From Eublepharis macularius (taxonomy: Eukaryota > Chordata > Lepidosauria > Squamata > Eublepharidae): a stretch of DNA of 64,000 nt. Made by a program: the position numbers and the translations under genes. The DNA is taken from assembly GCF_028583425.1 (NCBI RefSeq), contig NC_072801.1, positions 23,890,001 to 23,954,000 on the forward strand, given 5' to 3'. Position 1 is the stretch's first letter, and every line of letters begins with the position of its first letter. Positions 10,587-22,167 of the stretch are shown here, in pieces. The notes under the pieces are model-generated. The model had not been told where the DNA came from, ran no database searches, and was given only the letters and a program-made list of their open reading frames with translations.

Positions 10587-10772
10587 TAGGCTTGCCAACT
10601 CTGGATGGGGAAGTTCCTGGAAATTTGGAGGCAGAGCTTGGGGAGGCACGGTCTGGAGAGGCAAAGGACCTCAGTGGGATATATACCATATAGTCTGCCC
10701 TAAAAGAAGCCATTTTCTCCAGGGGAACTGATCTCTGTAATTTGGAGATCAGTTGTAATTTCAGGAGATCTT
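10587..10772 (-). mobile_element. hAT-like MITE, family A, truncated
   Basis: Starts TAGGCTTGCCAAC and shows GGAAATTTGG, GCCATTTTCTCCAGGGGA and GATCAGTTGTAATTTCAGG in reverse-family order. The last ~25 bp are missing, close to the SINE at 10803. Confidence 0.75.
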
Positions 10773-10802
10773 GAGGACCCAAGTTGAGCCTCTCAACATT
10801 AT

Positions 10803-11036
10803 ACACCAGTTTGGTGTAGTGGTTAAGAGCACCAGGACTCTAATCTGGAGAACCGGATTTGATCCCCACTCCTCCGCTTGAAGCCGGTTGGGTGACCTTG
10901 GATCAGCCACAGCACTCTCAGAGCTCTCTCAGCCTCACCCACCTCACAGGTGCTTATTGTTGTGGGGATAATAACAACATACTTTTTAAACCACTCTGAC
11001 TGGGCGTTACTGAAGAGCAGTATATAAATCGAATTC

Positions 11037-11037
<1 letters not shown>
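10803..11037 (+). mobile_element. tRNA-derived SINE
   Basis: The head has an A box (TGGTGTAGTGGTTAAGAGC) and B box (GGATTTGATCCC), as in a tRNA promoter. The body contains GTGACCTTGG, CTCTCAGCCTCACC, CCTCACAGG and TATATAAATCGAAT. It ends in a (GTT)n tract at 11038-11097. The same family occurs at 24590 and 47980. Confidence 0.85.

Positions 11038-11097
<60 letters not shown>
11038..11097. repeat. (GTT)n microsatellite, SINE tail
   Basis: Twenty uninterrupted GTT units directly after the SINE body; they are the SINE's 3' repeat tail. The frame-long Leu run read here is an artefact. Confidence 0.96.
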
Positions 11098-11250
11098 ACA
11101 CAGTGTAAGTCAAGGAGTGTACACAGAGAGACCAACCTATCCTCTGTTTCGGCATGCTATAGGATCACAACATATGCACCAGCAATTTTTTTTTAAAACA
11201 GCTCAGTCTTTTTATTATAAGTTTAACCCAAACTTAACTAGGGCTAATAT

Positions 11251-11429
11251 TAGGGTTGCCAAGGCTGGGAAATTCCTGGCGATTTGGGGGTGGAGTCTGG
11301 AGAGGGCAGGGTTTGGGGAGGGGGGCCTCCAAAGCAGCCATTTTCTCCAAGGGAACTGAATGCTGTAGCTTGGACATCAGTTGTAATTCTGTGAGATGTC
11401 CAGCCACCACGTGAAGGCTGGCAAGCCTT
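11251..11429 (-). mobile_element. hAT-like MITE, family A
   Basis: Starts TAGGGTTGCCAAGGCTGGG, carries AAATTCCTGG, GGGGTGGAG and GCAGCCATTTTCTCCAAGGG, and ends GGCTGGCAAGCCTT. No clear duplication. Confidence 0.82.
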
Positions 11430-11559
11430 CTCTCCAGTCTTCCCCTGGCCCTCCCCCCGTTTCTGCCCCATCCCCGCTGCACCCTGGCCTCTCCCCAGCC
11501 CTGCTTTTCACCCACAGCATGAGGCCTGGCCCTCTCCCAGCCCCTGGTCCTGTTCCCTG

Positions 11560-11834
11560 CAAGGATTGCCAGGCTCCCAGGGACCAAAAGAGGGGTGCGG
11601 GGATACGGGGCAGTGGGCATACTCACTTCCATTTGGAGATGATTTTTTAATGAATTGGGCTTCAATGGGGCCCACAGCTCCCTCATTGTGCCAGAAAATG
11701 ACATTATTTTCTGGTGTGATGCAGCGGGCATGTATGCTTCTCCCCTGGTGCCTTTCCCCCCTGCCAGCCAGGTGAGCAAGGCCAGGGAGTGGCATGTGGA
11801 GGTAGGAGATCCCCTGCTCTGGACTGGCAAGCCT
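11560..11834 (+). mobile_element. hAT-like MITE, family B
   Basis: Starts CAAGGATTGCCAGGCTCCC and ends GGACTGGCAAGCCTT. Flanks GTTCCCTG (11552-11559) and TTGCCCTG (11835-11842) agree at 6 of 8 positions, an eroded 8-bp duplication. Confidence 0.75.
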
Positions 11835-12197
11835 TTGCCCTGTTAGGCTTGGGGACACACACCTCCCCAACCATCCAGGCCATCAGCCCGCCGGGACAGT
11901 TCCTGCTGGCATTAATGGCCAGTCCACATGTCCAAGGAAGAGATGGACAGTGAAGACTGGCTGTGTGCTTTGGGGGAGAGAATGCTTTGGGAAAGAAGCT
12001 AGTAGTTGCCAGAGAAGTCATTGGCAGGGTCTGTGGTTCCTACAGGCCCCGCAGAGCCCATCACTGCCCTATAGCATTACAGCAGGGGCTTCCTTTGCAC
12101 CTGAATGGTGGCAGCACGCAAGGGGGGATGCAGGTCACCTTCTGGATGAGGGCCAGTAGTGAGCTAAGCAGCTGGGGTGCATTGGTGCCCTCCACAT

Positions 12198-12526
12198 TAG
12201 AACTGCCAACCTCCAGATGGGAAAAAACAACCAGAAGGCTCCTCCAGTAACCACAAACAAACAACTGGGTGGGAAAACCCAGTGCAAAGTGCCACCTGTT
12301 TAAGAATAAATATACTATGAATAAATATTGCTGATGGAGATTAGAGATCATCCAGAATTTCAACTGGTGTCCAAGCCATAGAAATCAGGTCCCCTGGAGG
12401 AAATGGCTGCTTTAGAAAGTGGACTCGATAGCATTATACTCTGCTGAGGTCCCTCCCCTCTCCAAACCCTCCCTACGTTCCACCCCAAATCTCCAGGAAT
12501 TTCTTAAGCCAGTGCTGGCAACCCTA
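12198..12526 (+). mobile_element. hAT-like MITE, family A, with internal insertion
   Basis: Start TAGAACTGCCAACCTCCAG and end GTGCTGGCAACCCTA are flanked by CTCCACAT and CTCCATGT (6 of 8). It is about 110 bp longer than its relatives because unrelated AT-rich sequence lies near 12220-12335. Confidence 0.78.
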
Positions 12527-12529
12527 CTC

Positions 12530-13930
12530 CATGTTGTGCTGCCCCAAGCAGCTGCTTGGGTAGCTTGACTTGAGGACGGATCCTTCCTTGGTGCTCCTGG
12601 ACCCCATCCTGTTCATGCTGCTCCCTCTCCCCTTGTTTAGAATGTAGGAAGAGATATGCACCCGCTTACGGCCTCAAAAGCTTGTGGTTATTTTGTCAAG
12701 CTCTCCCTGCCATGCCTGCCTTACAGAACGCCCACCAACCACTTGGGACCCTTTTTAATGCATTTCAGAGAACGTTCTGTGGGGTTTCTCCTCTCTCTTC
12801 CATGTGTTTTTGTGAGCCTGTGGGCTGTGAGAAGAGGTGGATTGTGTTTTTATTCCGCCCCCCCTCCCCCCGGTGATTTCTCTTTGTTTTGTGAGTGATA
12901 CAAATAGTTTGATGGGGGAAGAAAGGCCTTCTGGAAGATCCACAAGGGTGGAGAAAATAACTTGCCACAGGCAAGTTTTTGGGGTGGGGGGAACAGAGTG
13001 ATATTGTTCAATGGAGGGGAAAGTATTGCAACCCTTGAAGAGGTACTTGGAGAGTCTCCAACAGGGGCTAATGGAGGAGCCATCTGTGAGACTGGCCCTT
13101 TTCTCTTCCTTCTCTCAGCGGGAAGGCAAGTGCCTCCTTTTGTTCTCCACTGGTGTTTCTTTTTGTGTGCCTTTCTAGAGCATGGCCAATGTGCCAGTCT
13201 GCTCCATTTAAAAAACAAACAAACTAGGCCAAAAGCCTTTCACCTGGAAAAAAATACATTTTCCAGGGAGCTTACTCTGTTAACAGCAACACTCGAAAGG
13301 AATTCTGTACCACCTTTAAGAAAAAAAACCTTGTAGATTTATTGTGGCATTAGTGATACATTAAACACACTGATAAAACAGAATACCGCAGGGTCGCTCT
13401 CCAACATAAAAATGCAGAATTCAATTTTATCAGTAGGCTTAATTCTATTAACCAGGGCTTCAGCTGAGATGACTCATTTTTCACCAGCTGCAGGTGTTAA
13501 CGTACCTTGGGAGACTTTGTTGTTTAGTACTGCAGAAGTGGGGGACCAACAAAAAACTCAGAGGGGAGGGGGAATCTCAGTGGCAATGGTGCCCAGCTCC
13601 TGTCCCATTCATTCTCACTGGTCCTGTCTGCCACCACTCTGCTTGGCCTCTGCCCCCGACGGAGGCAAAGCTGCACATCTGTAGATGGTTCTGTATATAT
13701 TCTGCTCAGTCCAGAAGAGGTGGTAGAAGGAGGATTTGGCAAGCTCCCTTGCTGCTTTCTTTTGATACGGTCAAGCACAGAAAATGTCAAGCGCAGAAAA
13801 TACACAAGGACATTCGAGCAGGTTGCTTGACTCCAGAGCTGCACCTGGCATCACACATTTTGCTATAAGCTGCTAATGAGTCACCAAATGCCTGGAATGT
13901 TCCCAACAAGAGTGGAGGGGTTAAGAGTTG
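12530..13930. other. Unassigned DNA
   Basis: No gene is recognised; the open frames overlap on both strands and lack family motifs. A weak match (GTACCACCTTTAAG and GATTTATTGTGGCAT, 13307-13352) to the GTAGCACCTTTAAG element at 45112 suggests an eroded copy. Confidence 0.35.
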
Positions 13931-13935
13931 AATGA

Positions 13936-14164
13936 CAGGATTGCCAACACTGAGTTGGGAAATTCCTGGAGATTTGGGGGGAGGGGGGACGTGGAGCCTG
14001 GAAAGGACAGGGTTTGAGAAGGGGTTGGCCTCAGCAGGGTATAATGCTATTGTGTCCACCCTCTAAAGCAGCCATTTTCTTCAGGGGAACTGATCTCTGT
14101 CTTCTGGAGATCAGTTGTAATTCCAGGAGATTGCCAGGCTCCACCTGGAGGTGGGCAACTCTTA
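13936..14164 (-). mobile_element. hAT-like MITE, family A
   Basis: Diverged start CAGGATTGCCAACAC, then GGGAAATTCCTGGAGATTTG, GCAGCCATTTTCTTCAGGGG and GATCAGTTGTAATTCCAGG. It ends GGGCAACTCTTA. Confidence 0.82.
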
Positions 14165-14551
14165 TGTCCATGTCTGATTGTTTCCAGTAGTACAGATATC
14201 ACCCAGCTGAAGTGACCTTCAGTCACCAAGGAAATGGACTACCTGTCAATGGCAGAAGTCCAGGCAGGCTGCTTCAAGCTGGGCTTTGATTCTTGATAAC
14301 CCCAAGGGGCTTTAATTGCAAATAAAGATGGAAAGGGAGCAGGAATAATGGACAGAGAAGAAGTTTGCGAGCAGTACTGCAGCAACAGAAGCGGTTGCAA
14401 TGCTTGTGAGTTTGAAAAACAAATTGTAACCCTATTGGTGATGTCAGAAAAACCAATATAGCAAGCAATATATTTTTTGCAGTTGTATGGTCCAAGTAAA
14501 ACCAAACAGGCACATTAACTGTGCATAGCTTTTCTGAAGAACGCAGTCAAC

Positions 14552-15215
14552 AGCAACAAAGTTTATTAGCCGGAGGCCATCACATTCTTTAAATCAATTC
14601 AAAATTACATGATTGCACATAAGCAAGACACGCCATTTTAAAATAAATATTTAAAAGGTACATATTTCAACAAATTACCACCTTTAAAAATTTACTTATA
14701 AAATTGATCAGTCCTAAAAGCATAATTATTTGGCAACAATATAAACTTAAAATATCCAGGCAATCATTAAAATTGTAGCTTACTATAATTTACATAATAT
14801 AAATACCTAAAATTCAAATTACCTTATATTATCAAATTATAACAATACTTATCTAGGATTCTGCACACTAAGCCAGGATTTCCTCCTATTAATGACTATC
14901 CAGCCATATTTTGCCACTTGGAGCGTCATTTCCCTATTCCTGTCTGTTAACATGATAGTAATATAATTTTGTCTCTCTTTCCCCGGAAGACCATCAATTA
15001 TAGGTTTGATATATATTTCCCTAATATGATCATATATTTTACACTCAAAGAAAACATGTAATAGGGACTCGACACTCCCATCTCCACATGGGCACAAACA
15101 TTTTTCATAAGGTGTTTTCTTATATTTGCCTTCCAGGACAGCAGAGGGCAAGACATCATATCTTACTAGGATAAAAGCCCTTCTATAATCAGGATTCTCC
15201 AAGCTTGAAAGGTCT
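14552..15215 (-). mobile_element. LINE 3' end, clade uncertain
   Basis: The minus-strand frame at 14849-15202 reads a LINE ORF2 C-terminus: NPDYRRAFILVRYDVLPSAV, CPCGDGSVESLLHVFFECKIYD (a CxC..H..C knuckle), then PGKERQNYITIMLTDRN. An AT-rich 3' UTR follows, ending with CCGGCTAATAAACTTTG-like sequence, with AATAAA on the element strand. A second short copy of the same 3' end is inserted at 17517-17730. Confidence 0.75.
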
Positions 15216-16397
15216 CAAATCTGGACATTTATTTACATTATTTATAGTCCATCTTTCTCACTGACACTCAAGGCAGGTTACACTGTGTGAGTCAGTACAG
15301 TCAATTTCAAAGACATTTCAGTAAACTGTAATAGGATATATACATGGAAATTTACAAAGATTTAAAACCCAGCAGAAATCCAATACAGAGCTGAAGAAAT
15401 GATGAAACAGAAGATAAGCAGTTCTAAGACTGATATATTAAACAACGTACAAACTACCCAATAGAATCAATGCAATAATAGTACAGTCTGTGGTCTATCA
15501 TACTTACAGCAATAGCAGTAAAGGCTTATGGTCCCTCCCTATCCTTTTACTGATGGATCTCTTTGAAATCACTTCCTTACAGTACAGCCCTCCCAACTGG
15601 GTAAAAAGTCCTCTTGAATAATTGTTTTGCAGCGTTTGCAGAAAGCCATGACAGTGGGAGCTTTCCTGACCTCTTCAGGTAGACCATTCCATAAAGTGGG
15701 GGTCACCACAAAGAATACACGTGTATAAGCAGCTGTTGATTTTGCCCATGTGCAAGATGGCACCTGCAGAAGGCTCTGTTCAGACGAGAGAAGCTGCTGT
15801 GGTAGAACATAGGGAAAGAGGCGGTCCTGTAGATGTGATGGACTAAGGTTGTGAAGAACTTTGTATGTTCTTCAATACCTTGAATTGAGCCTGGTAGCTG
15901 ATAGGTAACCAATTGAGTGTCTGCAGAATGGGTGTAATATTGATGCTCCTCATGGCTCCCAATAATAGCCGAGCTGCAGCATTCTGCACCAACTGGAGTC
16001 TCTGAGTTAATTTAGAGGGGAGACCTATGTATTATAGTAGACAAGTGCAGTGTTACCATAGCATGGATCCAGGTGGCCACATTGGCCGTGTCGCAGTAGG
16101 GGGCTATCTTCCAGGCTAGAATGAGTTTGGGAAAGCATTTTTTTGCAGCAACCTTGTTTTTCTAGTAGTAGCACTGGATCCAGTATAACCCCTAGGCTCT
16201 TAACTGAGTCTGCAAGGGTCAGATGAACTCCATCAAAAGTGAGGAGTATAACGTCCTTCAAGATCTCTGGCTTCCCAACCAGCATCACTTCTGTCTTGTC
16301 TGGGTTCAGTTTCAATCTGCTGCCATTTGACAACAGCCATCAGGCAGCGATCCAAGATCTCTACTGCATCCCATGACAATTTTAATAGTGAAATATA

Positions 16398-17388
16398 GGC
16401 CAAATCCACACTTCCTTTTTGTTTACGCGCCTTTTTCGCAAGCGGTGCGCTGTTCATGCAGATACTCACACGCTTTCCCATTCCACCTGTTCCCCGCCAT
16501 CACCGCGCCATAATTGCGCCTTCCTTCCAAATCACATGATAGTGGCGGAAATCCGTTTTCTCCCTGCCTTTTATTTTTTTTGCACAGTGCAGAAAGGTCG
16601 GTATACCGGTAAACCAACTGTAGTGAGCAGCGGTTTGGGCAGGAAAATAAACGGTCACCGGAGCATGCGCATGTCACACGGGGACCGTTTCCCTACTGTG
16701 TCCCGCCATTTTTAAGAGCACGAGGCGCCAAGCCAAGCAATCCTGTATTTCCCACAATGATCATCTCCAGTAAATGGCAGGTGCGGAAAACAAATATATT
16801 CCTGAAAGCTTAGGACGCAGGTGGGAGATTCTACCATGTGTGAAAGACAGAATGCATCATCTCGTGGTGTCGTGTGGCTATGCTGTGAAGCATGCCAACC
16901 ACAATCTGAGCCATCATCACAAATATCACACTCTGAGCATCCATGCTGTTAACTACTAAAAGCAGAAAACCACTCTGAGCAGCAGAATTTCCGGACAATG
17001 CCTTTAATGTGACAATCTAATTTCAAATTTGCCCGCCATACCAACCAGCCAATTGTTAGAAAGTGGTCTGTGACGAGCAAAAAATGAGCCAATCAAAGAT
17101 GAGGGGGAGGGTACATTGCCATTTCTTAAAAGTCGGAATATTGGTATACCGGAAAATTGACCTTTTTTTTAAAAAAAAAAAAAGGGAAGAGACGTGCGCC
17201 GTCAATTCTGACGGCGGAGGATGGAACCGCCCACTGTAACGCTTTACTCAGTGGCGTGTGGAGAAATGATTGCACTATGAAGACGCACTGGAGGGGTGAA
17301 TGTGATGATGCACAGCATGGTAGCGGAATGAACCCGATTGTCATGACTGCGCAAGATAAGCGGATGGTGAGTGAGTGTGGATTCGGTC
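16398..17388. mobile_element. TIR DNA element with 3-bp duplication (GGCC..TCCACAC type)
   Basis: The ends GGCCAAATCCACACTT and the complement of GAGTGTGGATTCGGTC match at 13 of 16 positions. The target L2 sequence reads ATA on both sides (16395-16397 and 17389-17391) and is continuous when the element is removed, by comparison with the sister LINE at 7370-7400. Inner repeats with GGTATACCGG occur near 16600 and 17145. No transposase is recognised. Superfamily unassigned. Confidence 0.8.
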
Positions 17389-17516
17389 ATAGAGTTGGGT
17401 GCCACCTGCATATTGATGGCATCCAATTCCATAGCTATGAATGAGTTCTCCTAAAGGCTTTACACAGAGGTTGAATTACATGGGGAATATGATTGCGCCT
17501 TGTTGAACCCCACAAG

Positions 17517-17730
17517 GATGCAAATTTATTGTATGTGGCCATAGGCCTTCACAATCTAAAATCATTCATTAAAAAACAGAGCAAAAATACAAGAATAGAG
17601 ATATAGTTACATAGACATAAATAAAATTACTATAAAATGCATGTTACCTAAAATGTAAACATTAAACAACATTAAAACTGAATGGTTTCTAATCTATGTC
17701 AGGTGTTTAGTCTCCTGGCTACCACATTTG
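17517..17730 (-). mobile_element. 5'-truncated LINE 3' end
   Basis: This 214-bp insert is flanked by a perfect 9-bp duplication CCCCACAAG (17508-17516 and 17731-17739). Its left part (TTTATTGTATGTGGCCATAG) resembles the 3' end of the LINE at 14552. It sits inside L2 copy A. Confidence 0.8.
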
Positions 17731-17880
17731 CCCCACAAGATATTTCCCACTCTGGAGATAGTTGGTCTCCAGCAGCAACCCTTTGAGTCCATTCTATGAG
17801 AAACCATTTAAACCAGTCCTAAGCACATTCCTTTACACCCATTTCAGCCTCCAAACACCTCAACAAGATGGCATGGTCTA

Positions 17881-18395
17881 TTATCATTATCATTATCATT
17901 ATTAATGTCATTTATAGTCCGCCTTTCTCACTGAGACTCAAGGTGGATTACACAGTATGAGATGAGTACAATCAGTATCAAGTACATTTCAATACAGTAT
18001 CAAGGACATTTCATAAACAATACCATAGGGTAAATAGATACAAGTTTAAAAGACATAGGATTAGCAAGAATCCAATATTACAGAGGAGAAAAAATACTGA
18101 AGCAGAACATAATCAATTCTAGGACTAACATTAGACAACATGGAGCACTGGTGGTACATAGGAGTACATATTTAAAGCAGCAGATAATATGTAAGGCAAT
18201 ATAGTGATGAAGTCTACGGTCCCTAACTCATTAGCAAAGCATCTTCCCTACAATACAGCGCTCTCATTTGAGTAAAAAGCCTTTTTGAATGGTTTGGTTT
18301 TGCATTGTTTACAAAAAGCCAGGAGAGTGGGGACTCTTCTGACTTCCTCAGGCAGGTCATTCCACAGGATAGGGGCCACCACAGAGAAAGCCCAT
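17881..18395 (-). mobile_element. L2-type LINE 3' end inserted in a related LINE (copy B)
   Basis: A TTATCA-type tail (17881-17905) is followed by the same 3' UTR as at 6246 (ACTCAAGGTGGATTACACAG) and a C-terminal ORF stretch. Copy A sequence resumes at about 18396 (GGCTGCAGATAGATCCAG), which matches the order in the LINE at 7640. Confidence 0.8.
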
Positions 18396-19351
18396 GGGCT
18401 GCAGATAGATCCAGAAGGAGCAACAAAGAATCATGGCCTTTGTTTACATTCAGGCAGAGATCAACAACTAATGCCACCAGAGCAGTTTCCATCCCGTAGT
18501 CCAGCCTGAATTCTGACTGAAAAGGGTCCAAAGCACCAGAGTTACCAAGAAGACCTGGAGTTGGTCAGCTACTGCTCTCTCAATCACTTTGCCCAGGAAG
18601 GGCAGATTAGAGACTGGGCTACAATTTACATCGTTTTTGTCATTTTTTAAGTCCTGGGCAGATTACCATCTCTTTGAGAGGCTAAGGGAAGGTAACTTGA
18701 GTTAAGTGACTAATTTATGATAGACCTCAAGGGCTCATTGATTCAGTCCTTACAATATTTTAGTAGCTGAGATGGACAAGGATCCATGCGCATGTGGTGG
18801 TCTTCACAGATGCCCTGATCATTGTAACTGGTTCAGAGTGATCCATCTGTGAACCAGACAGTGAATCAAGGTTTTCTTCCATTGCTCCTATATTACAGCT
18901 GGCATCCAGATCAGAGCATATCTGTGCTATTTTTTCACCAAAAAACTTTGCAAAAGCATCACAGCTAATTGTCTATTCTTGAGACTGCAAAGGTTCAGAT
19001 TTAGGAGTTAGGAGAAGCTGAGATGCCTTGAACAGTTTGGATGGTCACGAAGTAGCTGATGCAATGGTTGCAGAGAAATAACGTTTCTTTGCTGCTCTAA
19101 TCACTGCTTCATAGGTCTTCCAATGGGCTCTGTAGCATGGTCTAACTGGTTCTATAATTTGGGGAACCATTACTTTTCTCCACACGGGCCGATAACCCGA
19201 GAGAAGGGTATGGGCTATTTTGCAGTATTGCAAAAATATAAATTTTTAAAGAAAAATTTGGTAGGATTATCAAGGCATGAGTAGATGCGACAAGACGCGG
19301 TTTATGAATGGGATCTCCTGTTTTTTAAAAAACACAAATGACTCATGCGGC

Positions 19352-19515
19352 TAGAACTCCACGTTGAGCAATTCCTGGAGATTTTGGGGTGGAACCTGGG
19401 GGTTTGGGGAGGGGAGGAAACAGCCATTTTCTTCAAGGAAACTGATTTGTGTAGTCTAGAGATCAGTTGTAATTCTGTGAGATCTCCTGGCTCCCCCTAG
19501 AGGTTGGCAACACTA
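19352..19515 (-). mobile_element. hAT-like MITE, family A
   Basis: Diverged left end TAGAACTCC, then GCAATTCCTGGAGATTTTGG, CAGCCATTTTCTTCAAGG, GATCAGTTGTAATTC and a good right end AGGTTGGCAACACTA. No clear duplication. Confidence 0.75.
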
Positions 19516-19799
19516 CAAAAGGTCAGTTTCAGATTGGGCAGTTGTGAGTGGAGGGGTGGGGAGACGAATTAACCCCTACTTGCCTGTGCCATTTTTATGA
19601 TTCCACCCCCACTGTTGTAGCCAACCCAACAGGGGTTGCTCTAGAACCTTTGTGGTTCCCCTGGCATCTTCTCTGTGTTTTGTTTGGTGCACACCTTCTT
19701 GTTTTATGTTGCTCCCCACCTTTGTGTTTAATGGGGCCTGAATTATAGTTGTTGAGATGTGGGTTATTTATGATGTCTTTCGGATTAATCGGGCTTCCT

Positions 19800-19975
19800 T
19801 GAACTGGCCCTGTGTCTGCTATTTTCTCAGGTTTAAAGATTATTCCTCAGTTTCTAATGTTGTTTTGCTTTTTAAATAATTGTTTCACATAACTTGTATT
19901 GATTGTCTTTTGAATGTATTATGAGAAAGGTACCTTGAATGTCTCGAGGGGGGCAGGATAGAAGCGTTTAGAACA
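19800..19975 (+). mobile_element. CR1/L2-group LINE tail
   Basis: A T-rich 3' UTR with ATTGTTTCACATAACTTGTA, GGTACCTTGAATGTC and GGGGGGCAGGATAGAAG resembles CR1/L2-group 3' ends. No coding part is kept. Confidence 0.45.
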
Positions 19976-20500
19976 CATTCATTTCAGGAGTTGTAGCTGT
20001 AAAACGGGCATAACATCCAATCTTTCCTTGGATTTTCAAGACAAAGCTCTTTTCAGTGCAAGTTTACTCAGAGTTATGCCAGTTTAAACCCCACACTGGT
20101 TGCAATGGGCTTAAACTGGAGTAAGTCTGCATAGGATTGCACTGTTAAACACGAGAGAAGTATAAGAAAAGCTACTGCCCGCGTTCAGTGAGTTGAAGTC
20201 AGGGAAGTAGATATTTGCAAAAAACTAAGAGTCAGCAGATTAGACCCAATTGTGCTGCTACAATTTTAGCTGAATCAGGTAGAATTTATTAGAACTAGAC
20301 TCTAATAGCACAAGACATTAAGGAGGCGAGTGGGATGCATTCCAACCCCTTCCCACCAATAGATTCATATTCAATCCCTGGAAGGTATTTCAAAGAATAA
20401 AAAGACTTTTTCCAGTAAAGCACTTGAATCTGCTTTTATAGTACTCAAAGAAACTCCCAGTCCACTAGATCAAAAACTGAGGATGGCCGCATAAGACACA

Positions 20501-20648
20501 GGCCGTTTCCACACACGTTGAATAATGCACTTTCAATGCACTTTAGTTATCCTTTAGAAGTGGATTTTTTGTTCCACACATGGAAAATCAGTTACAAATG
20601 TGCACTAAAGTATCGAAAGTGGATTATTCAACGTGTGTGGAAACGGCC
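20501..20648. mobile_element. Short palindromic TIR element (GGCCGTTTCCACAC type)
   Basis: GGCCGTTTCCACACACGTTG at the left has its near-perfect complement at the right; the inverted repeats extend about 45 bp (AATAATGCACTTTC). Flanking triplets are ACA and ACT. It belongs with the elements at 41823, 61495 and 16398. Confidence 0.8.
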
Positions 20649-22160
20649 ACTCTGTCATTTGGGTTGTGTGTACATTTGGGGATCAAATGAAATAAAATTG
20701 CAGAGGAGCACATTCAATCCCTTGCCTTACCTTTTCAATGCAATTGTTTGGTAGGCAGGTGTTAAGGTGGAAAGACCAAATATTTTGATTTGTCATCTGA
20801 TCTGGATCAGTTATGCCGGATCTCGCTTTCTAATTTTCTTTTTGAGTGTTAATCGTCCCTTTTTTTTGCAATTACTTAATTTTTTAATTTTATCGTATTT
20901 GTATTCCGCCTTCCCCGCGAGCAGGCTCCGGGCGGATAACAGCATTAAGAACATTTAAAACATTCCGTATAAAACATTTAAAAGCATCATACAAAAATAT
21001 AAAAAATAGCAGCACTCTTTTTCCTGATGGCGGCAATACAGTTAATAACAAATAATGCAATAGTACAATTGAACATAGCAGCAGCTTAAGAACAGTGGTG
21101 GGCAGCTCTCATAGGGAGGGGGGTAGATGTTGTATCCTTTAGTGGTAGCAAATACCTTAAGAGGGTGAGTGGCCTCTTTATAGGTTATTTGTAACCATAT
21201 GGAAAATGATTTCCATGTTGCTCCGTCTACTCCTTTGGACTGCTGCTTACCCTTACGCTGATGATCCATTTGAGGACTGGTAAGAACTGCTTTCGGGAGG
21301 GGGCTGTGATGGTGTTATCCCACATCCTACAACAGCACTGTGATCGTGGTTCAAATCTAACAGACCCATAGTACCTTGGATTTCCCTACTGAGTGCTGTT
21401 AGGCCAGCCAATTCTGTTCACCATATGCTTTTAGTAGACAGGCTGTCTGAATGGCCAAAGGCCCACTGTGGCACACATTAGGAAGAAGAGGCTGGGAGAA
21501 GAGGGAAGCCCAAAACTTGACTTTACAGTAAACACACAACTGATGCTTAAAATGACAGCATCCAGATCCTAGGTGCCATTTATTATTTAATGGGACTTTC
21601 TCAGAAGTTCCCGCAGTCTGCCTTGTTAACCGCAGGCTCCAGCTGAAACTCATGGGGGAAAAACCTTCCCCAAGTTCAGTAGAACTCATTGCCTAGAATT
21701 CCCTCTTTTGAAGTGCTAAAAATGTGTGTGTGTGTGCATGTGTGTGTGTGTGTCCTTGGCATACTTGAGTCCTTTCACTAATCTTGCTTGCTTCTCAGGG
21801 TGCCTTTTAATGAATCAAGATGGATGATACTTCGCAAGCACTTCCTTTGTATCTAATAGCTACTGCCCGAGCTGGGCTTATTAGCATTTTCTCAGGAAAT
21901 GCATTCTTTTGGAGAAGGTATGTGGACCTTAAAACTGTACTTCTGCAGCCCATATGCTAAGTGACTCCTTTGTGTAGGCGATGGGGCTGTTGGACTTCTC
22001 AGATGGGGCTGTTGGACTTCTCAGGCTGTTCGCTGTTCTGTAGATCAGTGATAGCACCCAGTGAAGCTGATGGTCAATAAATCCAGGGGTGGGACAAATG
22101 AAAGTCCTTCTTTACTTAATGTGCCATTCAATTACAGAATTCCACTGCCACTGGATGTAC
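20649..22160. other. Unassigned DNA with a LINE tail
   Basis: 20885-20990 reads as the complement of a CR1/L2-group LINE 3' end (TTTGTATTCCGCCTTCC, GAGCAGGCTCCGGGCGG). A GT-rich tract lies at 21724-21753, and a 23-bp tandem duplication (GATGGGGCTGTTGGACTTCT) at about 21980-22024. Nothing else is recognised. Confidence 0.45.
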
Positions 22161-22167
22161 TCGGGAA

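Larger units (their letters stand above)
15230..19240 (-). mobile_element. L2/CR1-group LINE with three later insertions (copy A)
   Basis: This is the longest LINE in the window. From right to left on the plus strand (5' to 3' of the element) it contains AHWKTYEAVIRAAKKRYF (19080-19150), a FGEKIAQICSDLDAS stretch (about 18880-18950), an [20 protein letters not shown] segment (about 18450-18520), LKLNPDKTEVML (about 16280-16320), a C-terminal NGLPEEVRKAPTVMAFCKRC (about 15630-15700), and the 3' UTR. It is interrupted by a TIR element (16398-17388), a LINE 3' end (17517-17730) and another L2-type 3' end (17881-18395). Frames are broken. Confidence 0.85.

Noticed and set aside
21724-21753. GT-rich tract as a regulatory element
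   Set aside because: Ordinary short dinucleotide repeat without context.
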